Positions 1-5,763 of a stretch of 15,923 nt of DNA are shown here, in pieces; position 1 is the first letter of the stretch, and every line of letters starts with the position of its first letter. The DNA comes from CAZBGR01 sp964491535 (GTDB lineage: Bacteria; Bacillota_I; Bacilli_A; RF39; UBA660): contig CAZBGR010000019.1 in assembly GCA_964491535.1 (NCBI GenBank), positions 1-15,923 on the forward strand. The letters are read 5' to 3'. Both the position numbers and the translations under genes were made by a program. The notes below the pieces were generated by a model. The model did no database searches. It had not been told where the DNA came from and saw only the letters and a list, made by a program, of their open reading frames with translations.

Positions 1-27
1 TATAAATAATTTATAACGACAAAAAAC

Positions 28-54
28 TTGCAATTTTTTCCAAAATGGTATAAT
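28..54 (+). promoter_or_regulatory. Candidate promoter of spoVG
   Basis: A perfect -10 hexamer TATAAT lies at 49-54. The best -35 candidate, TTGCAA at 28-33, leaves only 15 bases of spacing, so the -35 assignment is weak. The expected start of transcription near 61 leaves a short leader before the ribosome binding site at 78-84. I see no sigma-H-type promoter here, although spoVG is classically sigma-H dependent in Bacillus. Confidence 0.5.
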
Positions 55-93
55 ATTATCATAGGAGATTTTAGGCGAAAGGAGAGAATTGTC

Positions 94-366
94 GTGAAAA
101 TCACATCAGTCAATGTCCGTAAGATAGAAAAAGAAAATTCTAGAATGAAAGGTATTGCATCAGTTTTATTAGACGATAGTTTTGCTATTCATGATATAAG
201 AATTATCGAAGGTGATAACGGGGTTTTTATTGCTATGCCTAGTCGTAAAACAGCTACGGGCGGATATCGTGACATCGCACATCCCACTAATTCTGAAGTT
301 CGTCAAATGTTTGAACAGGCTATTTTAGAAGAATATCAAAAAGAAACAGAAACTGAAGCAATTTAA
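94..366 (+). CDS. spoVG: SpoVG, septation/sporulation RNA- and DNA-binding regulator
   Basis: The protein has 90 residues, close to the usual 84-100 of SpoVG. It carries the family core: the N-terminal KITSVNVRKI strand, the central SFAIHDIRII strand and the signature PSRKTATGGYRDIAHP. SpoVG binds nucleic acids and modulates septation, sporulation and surface or virulence genes in Firmicutes. I start it at the GTG at 94, which has an AAAGGAG ribosome binding site at 78-84; the in-frame ATG at 28 falls inside the promoter and cannot be translated from it. In Bacillus the gene lies between yabJ and glmU; here it directly precedes yabP, so two separate Bacillus loci are joined. Identity is secure; the regulatory targets in this organism are unknown. 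Confidence 0.95.
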   Translation: MKITSVNVRKIEKENSRMKGIASVLLDDSFAIHDIRIIEGDNGVFIAMPSRKTATGGYRDIAHPTNSEVRQMFEQAILEEYQKETETEAI

Positions 367-381
367 AGATTATTTTCGCTT

Positions 382-409
382 GAATAATTATCAGTTTTGA
401 ACATATATT
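382..409 (+). promoter_or_regulatory. Candidate sigma-E-like promoter of yabPQ
   Basis: GAATAAT at 382-388 and CATATATT at 402-409, 13 bases apart, match six of seven and seven of eight positions of the Bacillus sigma-E consensus (KMATATT, CATACAHT). In Bacillus yabP and yabQ belong to the mother-cell sigma-E regulon. A sigma-A reading (TTGAAT 380-385, TATATT 404-409, 18-base spacer) is also possible. The transcript would begin at about 415, right at the AAAGGAGG site, giving a very short leader. Confidence 0.4.
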
Positions 410-427
410 GTAGCAAAGGAGGCTATA

Positions 428-712
428 ATGGACAAGATTGATAATAATATTTCTCATGCGATATCAATAAATGAAAGAAATAATATTGTTGTTTCAGGCG
501 TGAAAAAAATCGAAAGTTTTGATAGCGAAGAATTTTTGATGGAAACATCATTGGGTTTTTTAATGATTAAGGGTAATGATTTAGAAATTATAAAATTAGA
601 TACTTACCAGGGGACAGTGACTATTAAAGGGAAATTAATTGGTTTAAATTATATCGAGAGTTTAAGTGGCAAAGAAAAGGAAGAAGGAGTTTTTAATCGT
701 CTTTTCAAATGA
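428..712 (+). CDS. yabP: YabP family sporulation protein
   Basis: The 94-residue protein fits the YabP/YqfC family: a short N-terminal extension, then the core with VVSGVKKIESFDSEEF, a FLMIKGNDLEI segment and the closing TVTIKGKLIGLNYIE beta strands. YabP is needed for spore formation in Bacillus and acts in the mother cell; its biochemical role is not established. A strong AAAGGAGG site at 415-422 precedes the ATG. The gene ends in TGA overlapping the ATG of yabQ by four bases (ATGA), so the two are translationally coupled. The pairing with yabQ and the downstream divIC reproduces the Bacillus order, which supports the assignment. Confidence 0.85.
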   Translation: MDKIDNNISHAISINERNNIVVSGVKKIESFDSEEFLMETSLGFLMIKGNDLEIIKLDTYQGTVTIKGKLIGLNYIESLSGKEKEEGVFNRLFK

Positions 713-1014
713 TAGAATTAGTTATTCAAATTAAATCATTAGTTTTCTCTTTTTTTTATGGGGTTCTTTTTGCGATATTATTAAATATTAATTATAAATA
801 TATTTATAAAAGTAAATTGGGTTATCGAATTTTAATTAATATTATGTTTGTTATTAGCAATGTTTTATTATATTTTATCATTATAAAGATTATTAATAAT
901 GGAATTATTCATTTTTACTTTGTTGTTATGATAATAATGGGGTTTTTAATAAGTAATTATCAATTTAAGAAATTAAAAATAATGATTAAACGTAAAATAA
1001 CACTTGGAGATTGA
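709..1014 (+). CDS. yabQ: YabQ-like sporulation membrane protein
   Basis: A short, very hydrophobic 101-residue protein with three to four predicted membrane segments (about residues 8-27, 38-61 and 67-85) and a basic C-terminus (KKLKIMIKRK). The stretch NNGIIHFYFVVMIIMGF resembles the conserved NxGxxRxYxxxGxxxG region of YabQ. Its position between yabP and divIC is that of Bacillus yabQ, required for spore cortex formation. Start at 709 overlaps the yabP stop; the nearest Shine-Dalgarno (GAAGGAG, 683-689) is about 19 bases upstream, so translation probably depends on coupling. It is shorter than typical YabQ proteins. Sequence similarity alone would be modest; context raises confidence. Confidence 0.75.
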   Translation: MIELVIQIKSLVFSFFYGVLFAILLNINYKYIYKSKLGYRILINIMFVISNVLLYFIIIKIINNGIIHFYFVVMIIMGFLISNYQFKKLKIMIKRKITLGD

Positions 1015-1023
1015 CAAAAGGAG

Positions 1024-1052
1024 TTAAAAAACCAATTATAAAATGTTATAAT
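1024..1052 (+). promoter_or_regulatory. Extended -10 promoter of divIC-rlmB-sigH
   Basis: A perfect TATAAT at 1047-1052 is preceded by TG at 1044-1045, forming an extended -10. A weak -35 (TTAAAA, 1024-1029) lies 17 bases upstream. A perfect TTGACA at 1011-1016 overlaps the yabQ stop, but it is 30 bases from this -10 and 20 bases from the alternative TATAAA at 1037-1042. Confidence 0.6.
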
Positions 1053-1072
1053 TTTGATAGGTGGGATAATTA

Positions 1073-1363
1073 ATGAAAAAGTTTGTTAGTAAAAAGGCTA
1101 AAAGGCGAATGATCTTAATTTTGGTTATGGCGATAACCATTATTTTGGTAATAGTTATAAGTATTGCGCAAATATGGTTTAAGATTTCTCTTCGTCATCG
1201 GGAAAAAATGTTTTTGAAGGTTGAAATGATGCGTTTAAAGGAAGAAGAAATATATTTACAAACAGAAGTTGAAAAATTTCAAGATCCAGATTATGTTGCC
1301 CGTTATGCTAGAGAAAAATATCTTTATTCTAAAGATGGAGAATTTACTATTAAAATCCCTTAA
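1073..1363 (+). CDS. divIC: DivIC/FtsB-type septum formation initiator protein
   Basis: A 96-residue bitopic membrane protein with the DivIC/FtsB layout. It has a basic cytoplasmic N-terminus (residues 1-12), one transmembrane helix (about 13-35), a coiled coil rich in Leu, Glu and Lys (about 40-70), then the conserved tail DPDYVARYAREKYLYSKDGE at 71-90. DivIC works with DivIB and FtsL in the divisome to activate septal peptidoglycan synthesis. A GGTGGG ribosome binding site at 1060-1065 precedes ATG 1073. It follows yabPQ as in Bacillus but has its own promoter, and rlmB starts 21 bases after its stop. FtsL is the main alternative, but the tail motif and synteny favour DivIC. Confidence 0.9.
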   Translation: MKKFVSKKAKRRMILILVMAITIILVIVISIAQIWFKISLRHREKMFLKVEMMRLKEEEIYLQTEVEKFQDPDYVARYAREKYLYSKDGEFTIKIP

Positions 1364-1384
1364 TAATAAGAAAGGAATCTAAAG

Positions 1385-2089
1385 ATGTATGTTTATGGTA
1401 AGAATGTAGCAAAAATATTGTTAGCTAATAATAAAAAAATTAATAAAGTTTATCTTTATGATAATTTTAAAGACAAAGATATTATTTTAGAATTAAAGAA
1501 ACGCAATATTAAACCCATTTTTAAATCTAAAAGGGAATTAATAAAACTTGTCAAAGGAAATAATCAAGGTATAATATTAGATATCCCTGATTATCATTTT
1601 TGTTCGTTAACAAAATTATTAAATAATATTAAGGAATTAGCTTTAATTGTAATTTTAGATCATTTAGAAGATGTTCGTAATTTGGGTTCGATTATTAGGA
1701 CTTGTGAAGCGGCAGGAGTAGATGGCATTATTATTCCTAAAGATAGGAGTGTAACTATCAATAGTGCGGTTATGAAAGTAAGTTCGGGAGCCTTGGATAA
1801 TGTTTTAATTTGTCAGGTTACTAATATTAATCAAACTATTAAAGAATTGAAGGATAAGGGAATTTGGATAATTGGAACTGATAAAAAAGGAGATGTGTCT
1901 TATCTTAAAGTTGATTATAATGTTCCTTTAGCGTTGGTAATTGGTAATGAAGGGAAAGGAATTAAGGATTTAACTAAAAGACTATGTGATTTTACTATTT
2001 CTATTCCTATGAAAGGAAAAATTAATAGTTTAAATGCTTCAGTAGCGGCTGGTGTTATTATTTATAAAATAATTGAAACTAGAAAGTAG
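1385..2089 (+). CDS. rlmB: SpoU/TrmH family RNA 2'-O-methyltransferase (RlmB-like)
   Basis: A 234-residue SPOUT methyltransferase. Residues 1-75 form the small substrate-binding domain with the typical opening YGKNVAKILL. The catalytic knot carries the three SpoU motifs: LDHLEDVRNLGSIIRT at 91-106 with Asn99 and Arg105, VIGNEGKGI at 185-193, and IPMKGKINSLNASVAAG at 207-223. RlmB methylates the ribose of a guanosine in 23S rRNA domain V using S-adenosylmethionine. Position just upstream of sigH matches Bacillus yacO/rlmB, but the intervening rae1/yacP is absent. AAAGGA at 1371-1376 supports ATG 1385. The stop codon lies inside the ribosome binding site of sigH. The exact target nucleotide is inferred from family and synteny. 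Confidence 0.9.
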   Translation: MYVYGKNVAKILLANNKKINKVYLYDNFKDKDIILELKKRNIKPIFKSKRELIKLVKGNNQGIILDIPDYHFCSLTKLLNNIKELALIVILDHLEDVRNLGSIIRTCEAAGVDGIIIPKDRSVTINSAVMKVSSGALDNVLICQVTNINQTIKELKDKGIWIIGTDKKGDVSYLKVDYNVPLALVIGNEGKGIKDLTKRLCDFTISIPMKGKINSLNASVAAGVIIYKIIETRK

Positions 2090-2096
2090 GGATAAT

Positions 2097-2717
2097 TTGC
2101 TTAAATATAAAGAATATAATGATTTTGAACTTCTAGATTTAATTAGTGAACAACATGAACAAGCTTATCATATTTTATATAACAAATATTATAAAGTTAT
2201 TAAGACAAAGGTAAATAAGTATTTAAAATACGGTAGTAAAAAAGGTTTAGATCATAATGATTTAATGCAAGAAGGAACAATTGGTTTTAATGAAGCGATT
2301 AGAGATTTTAAAAGTAGAAAGGGAGTAAAATTTACTACTTTTGCTAATCTTTGTATTGAAAGGCAAATCAATGGAGCTGTTTCAGCTGCTGATAGACAAA
2401 AGCATAAGCTTTTAAATGATTCAATTTCATTAGAAAATACCTTTGTTATTAACAGGCCTTTAATATCCTTTTTAGCTGATCAAAAAGAAACTGATCCTAG
2501 TAATTATATAATTGAATTAGAACAAGAAGCCGAGTTAAAAGCTACCATTAATAAACTTTTGACGCCTCTTGAACAACAAGTTTTTGAATTAAAGTTAAAT
2601 AATTTTAGTTATAAAGAAATAGCAACTATTTTAGGAAAATCATATAAATCAATTGATAGTACTATTCAACGAATTAAAAATAAATTAAAAAAAGGCTTAG
2701 ATTTATCTAATTATTAA
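2097..2717 (+). CDS. sigH: RNA polymerase sigma-H factor (sigma-70 family)
   Basis: Sigma factor of 206 residues with region 2 (about residues 50-95, including DLMQEGTIGFNEAIRDFK and FTTFANLCIERQI) followed by RQKHKLLNDSISLEN, the hallmark of SigH. C-terminal region 4 (about 160-203) holds the helix-turn-helix around YKEIATILGKSYKSIDSTI. SigH directs stationary-phase and early sporulation transcription in spore-formers. I choose TTG 2097 as start because AGTAGGG at 2084-2090 is well placed for it; an in-frame TTG at 2073 lies inside rlmB and lacks a site. The ribosome binding site overlaps the rlmB stop, suggesting coupling. The gene lies between rlmB and secE as in Bacillus. Its last codons overlap a convergent minus-strand ORF. 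Confidence 0.9.
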   Translation: MLKYKEYNDFELLDLISEQHEQAYHILYNKYYKVIKTKVNKYLKYGSKKGLDHNDLMQEGTIGFNEAIRDFKSRKGVKFTTFANLCIERQINGAVSAADRQKHKLLNDSISLENTFVINRPLISFLADQKETDPSNYIIELEQEAELKATINKLLTPLEQQVFELKLNNFSYKEIATILGKSYKSIDSTIQRIKNKLKKGLDLSNY

Positions 2718-2929
2718 TTGTTTCTTTGTTTTATGGGTTTTCTATTACGATTGCCATGAACAAAAGCTGATTTACCATTCTCCTTATATTTAATTATTAG
2801 GCGATTTACTTGCCTTCTTGATAAATTCAATTTCAAAGCGGCTTTGTTTTTGTTTCCTTCGTGATCCACTAATTCCTTAATTATTTCATATTTTTGTTGT
2901 TCATTCATTCTTAATAATACCTTTCTCAT
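2714..2929 (-). pseudogene. Truncated IS1202/ISNCY-type transposase, N-terminal HTH only
   Basis: A 71-residue minus-strand ORF with the opening MNEQQKYEIIKELVDHEGNK, a helix-turn-helix (about ALKLNLSRRQVNRLIIKY) and the linker FVHGNRNRKP. This is the N-terminal signature I associate with IS1202/ISNCY-type transposases, which normally continue for several hundred residues with a DDE domain. Here the frame ends a few residues after the linker, with its stop overlapping the end of sigH. The ATG at 2929 has a good AGGTGG site (2935-2940 complement), so a GTG at 2938 is unlikely. A minus-strand TATAAT lies at 2950-2955. It may be an insertion-sequence fossil or a domesticated small DNA-binding protein; no catalytic residues remain. 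Confidence 0.65.
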
Positions 2930-2949
2930 TTTTTCCACCTCAGCGGATT

Positions 2950-2978
2950 ATTATATCTTATATTTGGGACATTTTCCA
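2950..2978 (-). promoter_or_regulatory. Candidate minus-strand promoter of the HTH ORF
   Basis: Read on the minus strand, TATAAT (2955 down to 2950) is preceded at 17 bases by TGGAAA (2978 down to 2973), four of six matches to the -35 consensus. It points at the AGGTGG site and ATG of the short HTH ORF. Whether it is active is unknown. Confidence 0.4.
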
Positions 2979-3001
2979 AAGATAACACTTAAGACATTAT
3001 C
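2968..3001. repeat. Two GACATTWTC direct repeats upstream of the HTH ORF
   Basis: GACATTTTC at 2968-2976 and GACATTATC at 2993-3001 are direct repeats 25 bases apart, just upstream of the minus-strand HTH gene. The second copy also closes a GATAA-N11-TTATC dyad (2981-3001). They could be subterminal transposase-binding repeats of the former insertion element, or operators for the HTH protein. No matching second IS end is visible in the window. Confidence 0.35.
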
Positions 3002-3044
3002 ACAAGTTAATCATAAAAATTGGTTTTTTTTAGTGTTTTATTAG

Positions 3045-3073
3045 TTGACATTTATATAAAGCTATGTTATGTT
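3045..3073 (+). promoter_or_regulatory. Promoter of secE-nusG
   Basis: A perfect -35 TTGACA (3045-3050) is followed after 17 bases by TATGTT (3068-3073), a four-of-six -10, with TG at 3065-3066 making an extended -10. It provides independent transcription of secE-nusG, which are separated from sigH by the HTH remnant. Confidence 0.65.
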
Positions 3074-3082
3074 ATAAGCAAC

Positions 3083-3120
3083 AACACGGAGCAGTGTTTT
3101 TATTTTGGTAAAAATAAAAA
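3083..3120 (+). promoter_or_regulatory. Overlapping hairpins in the secE leader
   Basis: A short stem AACAC (3083-3087) with GTGTT (3094-3098) is followed by the T-rich run TTTTTATTTT (3097-3106), giving a weak terminator shape. That same run is a perfect 10-base complement of AAAATAAAAA (3111-3120) across a GGTA loop, so the two structures compete. The second hairpin ends just before the GGTGGA site of secE. This may be an attenuator, or simply AT-rich chance pairing. Confidence 0.3.
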
Positions 3121-3132
3121 GGTCGGTGGATA

Positions 3133-3312
3133 ATGAAAACAATTTTATTATTTATAAACGGAGTAAAAAAAGAGTTAAAGCGCGTCCGATGGCCAGACAG
3201 AAAATATATGTTTAAATACTCGATTGCAGTTTTAAGTTTAGGTTCATTGTTTGCTTTATTTTTTTATGTTATTAATTTAATGATAGCATTTATTAAGGTG
3301 GTTTTTAGATAA
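3133..3312 (+). CDS. secE: Preprotein translocase subunit SecE
   Basis: A 59-residue single-span membrane protein. The amphipathic N-terminus contains VKKELKRVRWPDRK, the hallmark SecE surface helix (E-L-K-x-V-x-W-P). One hydrophobic segment follows at about residues 29-55. SecE clamps SecY in the SecYEG translocon of the cytoplasmic membrane. The length agrees with the short SecE of Gram-positive bacteria. The start ATG 3133 follows GGTGGA at 3125-3130 with only two bases of spacing, which is tight. nusG begins two bases after the stop, as in most bacteria. No rpmG (L33) gene is found immediately upstream, unlike Bacillus. Confidence 0.95.
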   Translation: MKTILLFINGVKKELKRVRWPDRKYMFKYSIAVLSLGSLFALFFYVINLMIAFIKVVFR

Positions 3313-3314
3313 TT

Positions 3315-3848
3315 ATGAAAAAAGAATGGTATGTAGTTAACACTTACTCGGGACATGAAAATAAAGTTAAAGAAAAATTAGAGATGCGAATTAATTCAAT
3401 GGAAATGCAAGATTATATCTTTAGAGTAGTAGTACCCGAACAAAAGGAAATTGAAATAAAGGATGGTACTAAGAAGGAAAAAATCAAGAAAATGTTTCCT
3501 GGTTATGTGTTGGTGGAAATGATTATGTCGGATGAAGCTTGGTATGTAGTTAGGAATACCCCTGGAGTTACTGGTTTTATTGGTTCAAGTGGGAAAGGGG
3601 CTAAACCAATTCCTTTATCACCCGTTGAAATTGATCGTATTTTAAGTCAAATGGGAATGAGTAGAGTGGAGCTAGGTAATAAATTAAACAAAGGGGATCA
3701 AGTTAGAATTATTGCTGGACCTTTTAATACTATGTCTGGTAAAATTGAAACGGTTGATTTAGAACATCAAAAATTAAAGGTTTTAATTGATTTATTTGGA
3801 CAAGAAACTTCAGTTGAGGTTGAATTAGTACAAATAGAGGTACTTTAA
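3315..3848 (+). CDS. nusG: Transcription termination/antitermination factor NusG
   Basis: A 177-residue protein of the usual NusG length. The NGN domain (about 1-110) opens with KEWYVVNTYSGHENKVKEKL and contains FPGYVLVEM (61-69) and AWYVVRNTPGVTGFIG (75-90). The C-terminal KOW domain starts near residue 124 with LNKGDQVRIIAGPF. NusG rides on RNA polymerase and modulates pausing and termination, and it links to the ribosome. It is coupled to secE by a two-base gap; a candidate Shine-Dalgarno AAGGTGG at 3295-3301 lies 13 bases upstream within secE. Nothing unusual in the protein itself. Confidence 0.97.
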   Translation: MKKEWYVVNTYSGHENKVKEKLEMRINSMEMQDYIFRVVVPEQKEIEIKDGTKKEKIKKMFPGYVLVEMIMSDEAWYVVRNTPGVTGFIGSSGKGAKPIPLSPVEIDRILSQMGMSRVELGNKLNKGDQVRIIAGPFNTMSGKIETVDLEHQKLKVLIDLFGQETSVEVELVQIEVL

Positions 3849-3859
3849 AACATAAATTA

Positions 3860-3888
3860 TTGCTTTTGTAATATAATAATGCTAGAAT
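3860..3888 (+). promoter_or_regulatory. Candidate promoter of rplK-rplA
   Basis: TAGAAT at 3883-3888 (five of six) with TG at 3880-3881 forms an extended -10. TTGCTT at 3860-3865 is a weak -35 at 17 bases. It lies in the 94-base gap between nusG and rplK, where Bacillus also starts an rplK transcript. Confidence 0.45.
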
Positions 3889-3942
3889 ATTATCGTTTAA
3901 GAAATTATGATTAAACATTAAAAAAGATGGGAGAAATTATTA

Positions 3943-4368
3943 ATGGCTAAAAAGATTGTTAGAAAAATAAAATTACAAATTCCCGCTGGTAAGGCTAATC
4001 CTTCACCACCGATTGGAACTATTTTAGGGGCAGCGGGTGTTAATTTACAAGACTTTTGTTCTAAATTTAATGATGAAACCAAAGAAAAGATGGGGGATAT
4101 TTTAACGACTGAAATCTTTTTATATGAAGATCGTTCTTTTAGTTTTAATATTAAGACACCGCCAGTTACTTTTTTATTAAAGAAGGCTCTTGGAATAGAA
4201 AAAGGTTCTTCTTTAGGTCTGAAAGAAACAGTGGCTACTATTTCAAAAGATAAATTAAAAGAGATTGCCGAAATAAAAGCTCCTGATCTCAATGCTTATC
4301 ATGTTGAGGAAGCTATAAGAATTGTCGAAGGATCAGCTAAGAACATGGGTATTAAAATAGAGGAATAA
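3943..4368 (+). CDS. rplK: 50S ribosomal protein L11
   Basis: A 141-residue L11 of standard length. The N-terminal domain starts with the KLQIPAGKANPSPPIG region. The C-terminal rRNA-binding domain has FNIKTPPVTFLLKKALGI and the closing EEAIRIVEGSAKNMGI. L11 binds 23S rRNA helices 43-44 in the GTPase-associated centre and is the partner in thiostrepton binding. Pro22 and Pro23 are kept, but the normally near-invariant GPALGQ that follows reads GTILGA (residues 25-30), with Pro26 replaced by Thr. The rest is typical, so the protein is very likely functional. GGGAG at 3929-3933 supports the ATG. rplA follows after 18 bases. Confidence 0.97.
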   Translation: MAKKIVRKIKLQIPAGKANPSPPIGTILGAAGVNLQDFCSKFNDETKEKMGDILTTEIFLYEDRSFSFNIKTPPVTFLLKKALGIEKGSSLGLKETVATISKDKLKEIAEIKAPDLNAYHVEEAIRIVEGSAKNMGIKIEE

Positions 4369-4386
4369 TAATTAAGGAGGATAAGA

Positions 4387-5085
4387 ATGAAAAAAAGAAG
4401 TCGCTCATATGAGGCCGCTTTAGCTAAAATAGATAAGGATAAACTATATCCTAAAGAAGAAGCAGTGTCTTTAATTAAAGAAGTTAATAGTTGTCAGTTT
4501 GATGCTAGTGTTGAATTGGCCATTAGATTAAACCTAGATCCTAAAAAAGCTGATCAGCAATTAAGAGGGGCTGTTGTTTTACCTCACGGGATTGGCAAAT
4601 TAAAAAAGGTATTGGTTATTGCTAAAGGAGCGCAAGCAAAAGCAGCTAAAGAAGCTTCTGCTGATTTTGTTGGAGATGTTGATTTGATAACGAAGATTGA
4701 AAAAGAAAATTGGTTACCGTTTGATGTTGTTATTGCCACTCCTGAAATGATGCCTGAACTTAGTAAAATTGGAAAGATATTAGGACCTAAAGGGTTAATG
4801 CCTAATCCTAAAACAGGAACTATTACTATGGATGTTAAAAAAACAGTTGAAGACGTTAAAAAGGGACGTGTTGAATATAGAACCGATAATTTTGGGATTA
4901 TTCACGTTATTATTGGTAAATGTTCATTTGATAGTGATAAATTATTAGTTAATTTAAATGATTTTATGAATACTATAATTAAAATTAAACCCAGCAGTGC
5001 GAAAGGGACATATCTTAGAAGTATAACACTAACAACTACGATGGGACCAAGTATTAAAATTAATCCCAATAGTTTTGACAAATAG
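4387..5085 (+). CDS. rplA: 50S ribosomal protein L1
   Basis: A 232-residue L1, the usual size. Typical landmarks are the N-terminal LYPKEEAVSLIKE, LRGAVVLPHGIGK, and the signature KIGKILGPKGLMPNPKTGT followed by VKKGRVEYRTDNFGIIHV. L1 forms the mobile stalk of the 50S subunit that helps release deacylated tRNA, and it can repress its own mRNA in many bacteria. AAGGAGG at 4375-4381 precedes ATG 4387. The 3' end of the gene contains the TTGACA -35 element of the next promoter. I did not identify an L1-binding leader structure in this window. Confidence 0.97.
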   Translation: MKKRSRSYEAALAKIDKDKLYPKEEAVSLIKEVNSCQFDASVELAIRLNLDPKKADQQLRGAVVLPHGIGKLKKVLVIAKGAQAKAAKEASADFVGDVDLITKIEKENWLPFDVVIATPEMMPELSKIGKILGPKGLMPNPKTGTITMDVKKTVEDVKKGRVEYRTDNFGIIHVIIGKCSFDSDKLLVNLNDFMNTIIKIKPSSAKGTYLRSITLTTTMGPSIKINPNSFDK

Positions 5086-5104
5086 AATAAAAGTGTGTTA
5101 TACT
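5075..5104 (+). promoter_or_regulatory. Strong promoter of rplJ-rplL
   Basis: A perfect TTGACA (5075-5080) lies inside the last codons of rplA. TATACT (5099-5104, five of six) follows after 18 bases, with TG at 5096-5097 as an extended -10. Transcription should start near 5111, leaving a leader of about 145 bases before rplJ. Confidence 0.85.
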
Positions 5105-5110
5105 AATGAA

Positions 5111-5122
5111 AATCAATTGATT
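5111..5122. repeat. 12-bp perfect palindrome at the rplJ transcription start
   Basis: AATCAATTGATT is a perfect palindrome located exactly where transcription from the rplJ promoter is expected to begin. It could be a repressor site or a 5' RNA stem; it may also be chance in AT-rich DNA. Confidence 0.35.
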
Positions 5123-5153
5123 AACGACTTAGTTTATTATTAATATAAAAATT

Positions 5154-5241
5154 AAGACCCTAAGACCGTAGGAGCTAAAAAGCTTAATTTTCCTACCGAG
5201 GACATACAAATCTTTATATGTTCTTGGATAAAGATTTTTTT
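5154..5241 (+). ncRNA. L10 leader (ribosomal protein L10 autoregulatory element)
   Basis: The leader upstream of rplJ contains the conserved L10-leader core: CTAAGACCGTAGG near 5159-5172 and CCTACCGAGG at 5192-5201, which pair (GTAGG with CCTAC) around a small AGCT-AAAA-AGCT hairpin. In Bacillus the L10(L12)4 complex binds this kink-turn-like element and represses rplJL through transcription attenuation. An intrinsic terminator follows directly at 5208-5241, consistent with that mechanism. The boundaries are approximate. Confidence 0.85.
5208..5241 (+). terminator. Intrinsic terminator (attenuator) within the L10 leader
   Basis: AAATCTTTAT (5208-5217) and ATAAAGATTT (5228-5237) form a perfect 10-bp stem with a 10-base loop, followed by T residues to 5241. 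It lies between the L10-binding core and the rplJ ribosome binding site, where a regulated attenuator is expected. The stem is mostly A-T, so it is probably a leaky, regulated terminator. Confidence 0.75.
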
Positions 5242-5256
5242 AAAGGAGGTAATTTC

Positions 5257-5748
5257 ATGGGTGGTTTAAAAGCTTTAACAAAAAAGAAAACAATTGTTTC
5301 TGAAATAACAGATAAACTAAAAGCGTCATCATCGATTATATTTTTTGATTATCTTGGTTTATCAGTATCAGAAATGACTGAATTAAGAAAACAGTTGAAA
5401 GATGTTAAGGCTGATATTAAAATTTATAAAAACACTTTAACTAAAAAAGCTTTAAGCGAGCTTTCTTTAACTCTTGATTATGATTTAATAGGCCCTCATG
5501 CGATATCCTTTTCATCTAACATAGTGGAACCTATTAAAGTAATAACTGATTATGCTAAGGGACATCCCCATTTAGTTTTAAAGCGAGGTTTTGTCGAAGG
5601 CAAAGTGTTATCCGTCGCTAATATTTTAGCTTTAGCTACTATTCCTTCTCGCGAAGGTTTATTAACTATCTTAGCAGCTGGAATGTTAGGGAGGGTTCGT
5701 GATTTATCAATTTATTTACACTTAATAGGTAAACTAAAAGATAATTAA
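5257..5748 (+). CDS. rplJ: 50S ribosomal protein L10
   Basis: A 163-residue L10, close to the usual 165-175. Landmarks are the N-terminal globular domain with FFDYLGLSVSEMTELRKQLK, IKIYKNTLTKKAL and the GPHAISFSSNIVEPIKVITD segment, and the C-terminal helix region that binds L7/L12 dimers. L10 anchors the L7/L12 stalk to the 50S subunit at the GTPase centre. I start at ATG 5257 because AAAGGAGGT (5242-5250) is ideally placed. An in-frame ATG at 5218 lies in the loop of the attenuator and lacks a site. The gene is controlled by the L10 leader just upstream and is followed by rplL after 55 bases. Confidence 0.95.
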   Translation: MGGLKALTKKKTIVSEITDKLKASSSIIFFDYLGLSVSEMTELRKQLKDVKADIKIYKNTLTKKALSELSLTLDYDLIGPHAISFSSNIVEPIKVITDYAKGHPHLVLKRGFVEGKVLSVANILALATIPSREGLLTILAAGMLGRVRDLSIYLHLIGKLKDN

Positions 5749-5763
5749 TATTAAAATAAGAGA

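Noticed and set aside
28..93. In-frame ATG at 28 as an earlier start of SpoVG
   Set aside because: It lies inside the promoter, has no ribosome binding site, and the extra 22 residues are not part of the family; GTG 94 has AAAGGAG correctly placed.
709..1014. Genetic code 4 (TGA read as Trp), as in Mycoplasma
   Set aside because: yabP and yabQ end in TGA at family-typical ends and all Trp codons I checked in conserved genes are TGG with no internal TGA. The two TGA stops alone are not decisive, since reading through would add only a few residues.
3730..4292. Minus-strand ORFs opposite nusG and rplK (3730-3918 and 3918-4292)
   Set aside because: They are reading-frame shadows of highly conserved genes, with no ribosome binding site or recognisable protein.
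5218..5256. ATG 5218 as an earlier start of L10
   Set aside because: It sits in the loop of the attenuator hairpin without a ribosome binding site; ATG 5257 follows AAAGGAGGT.
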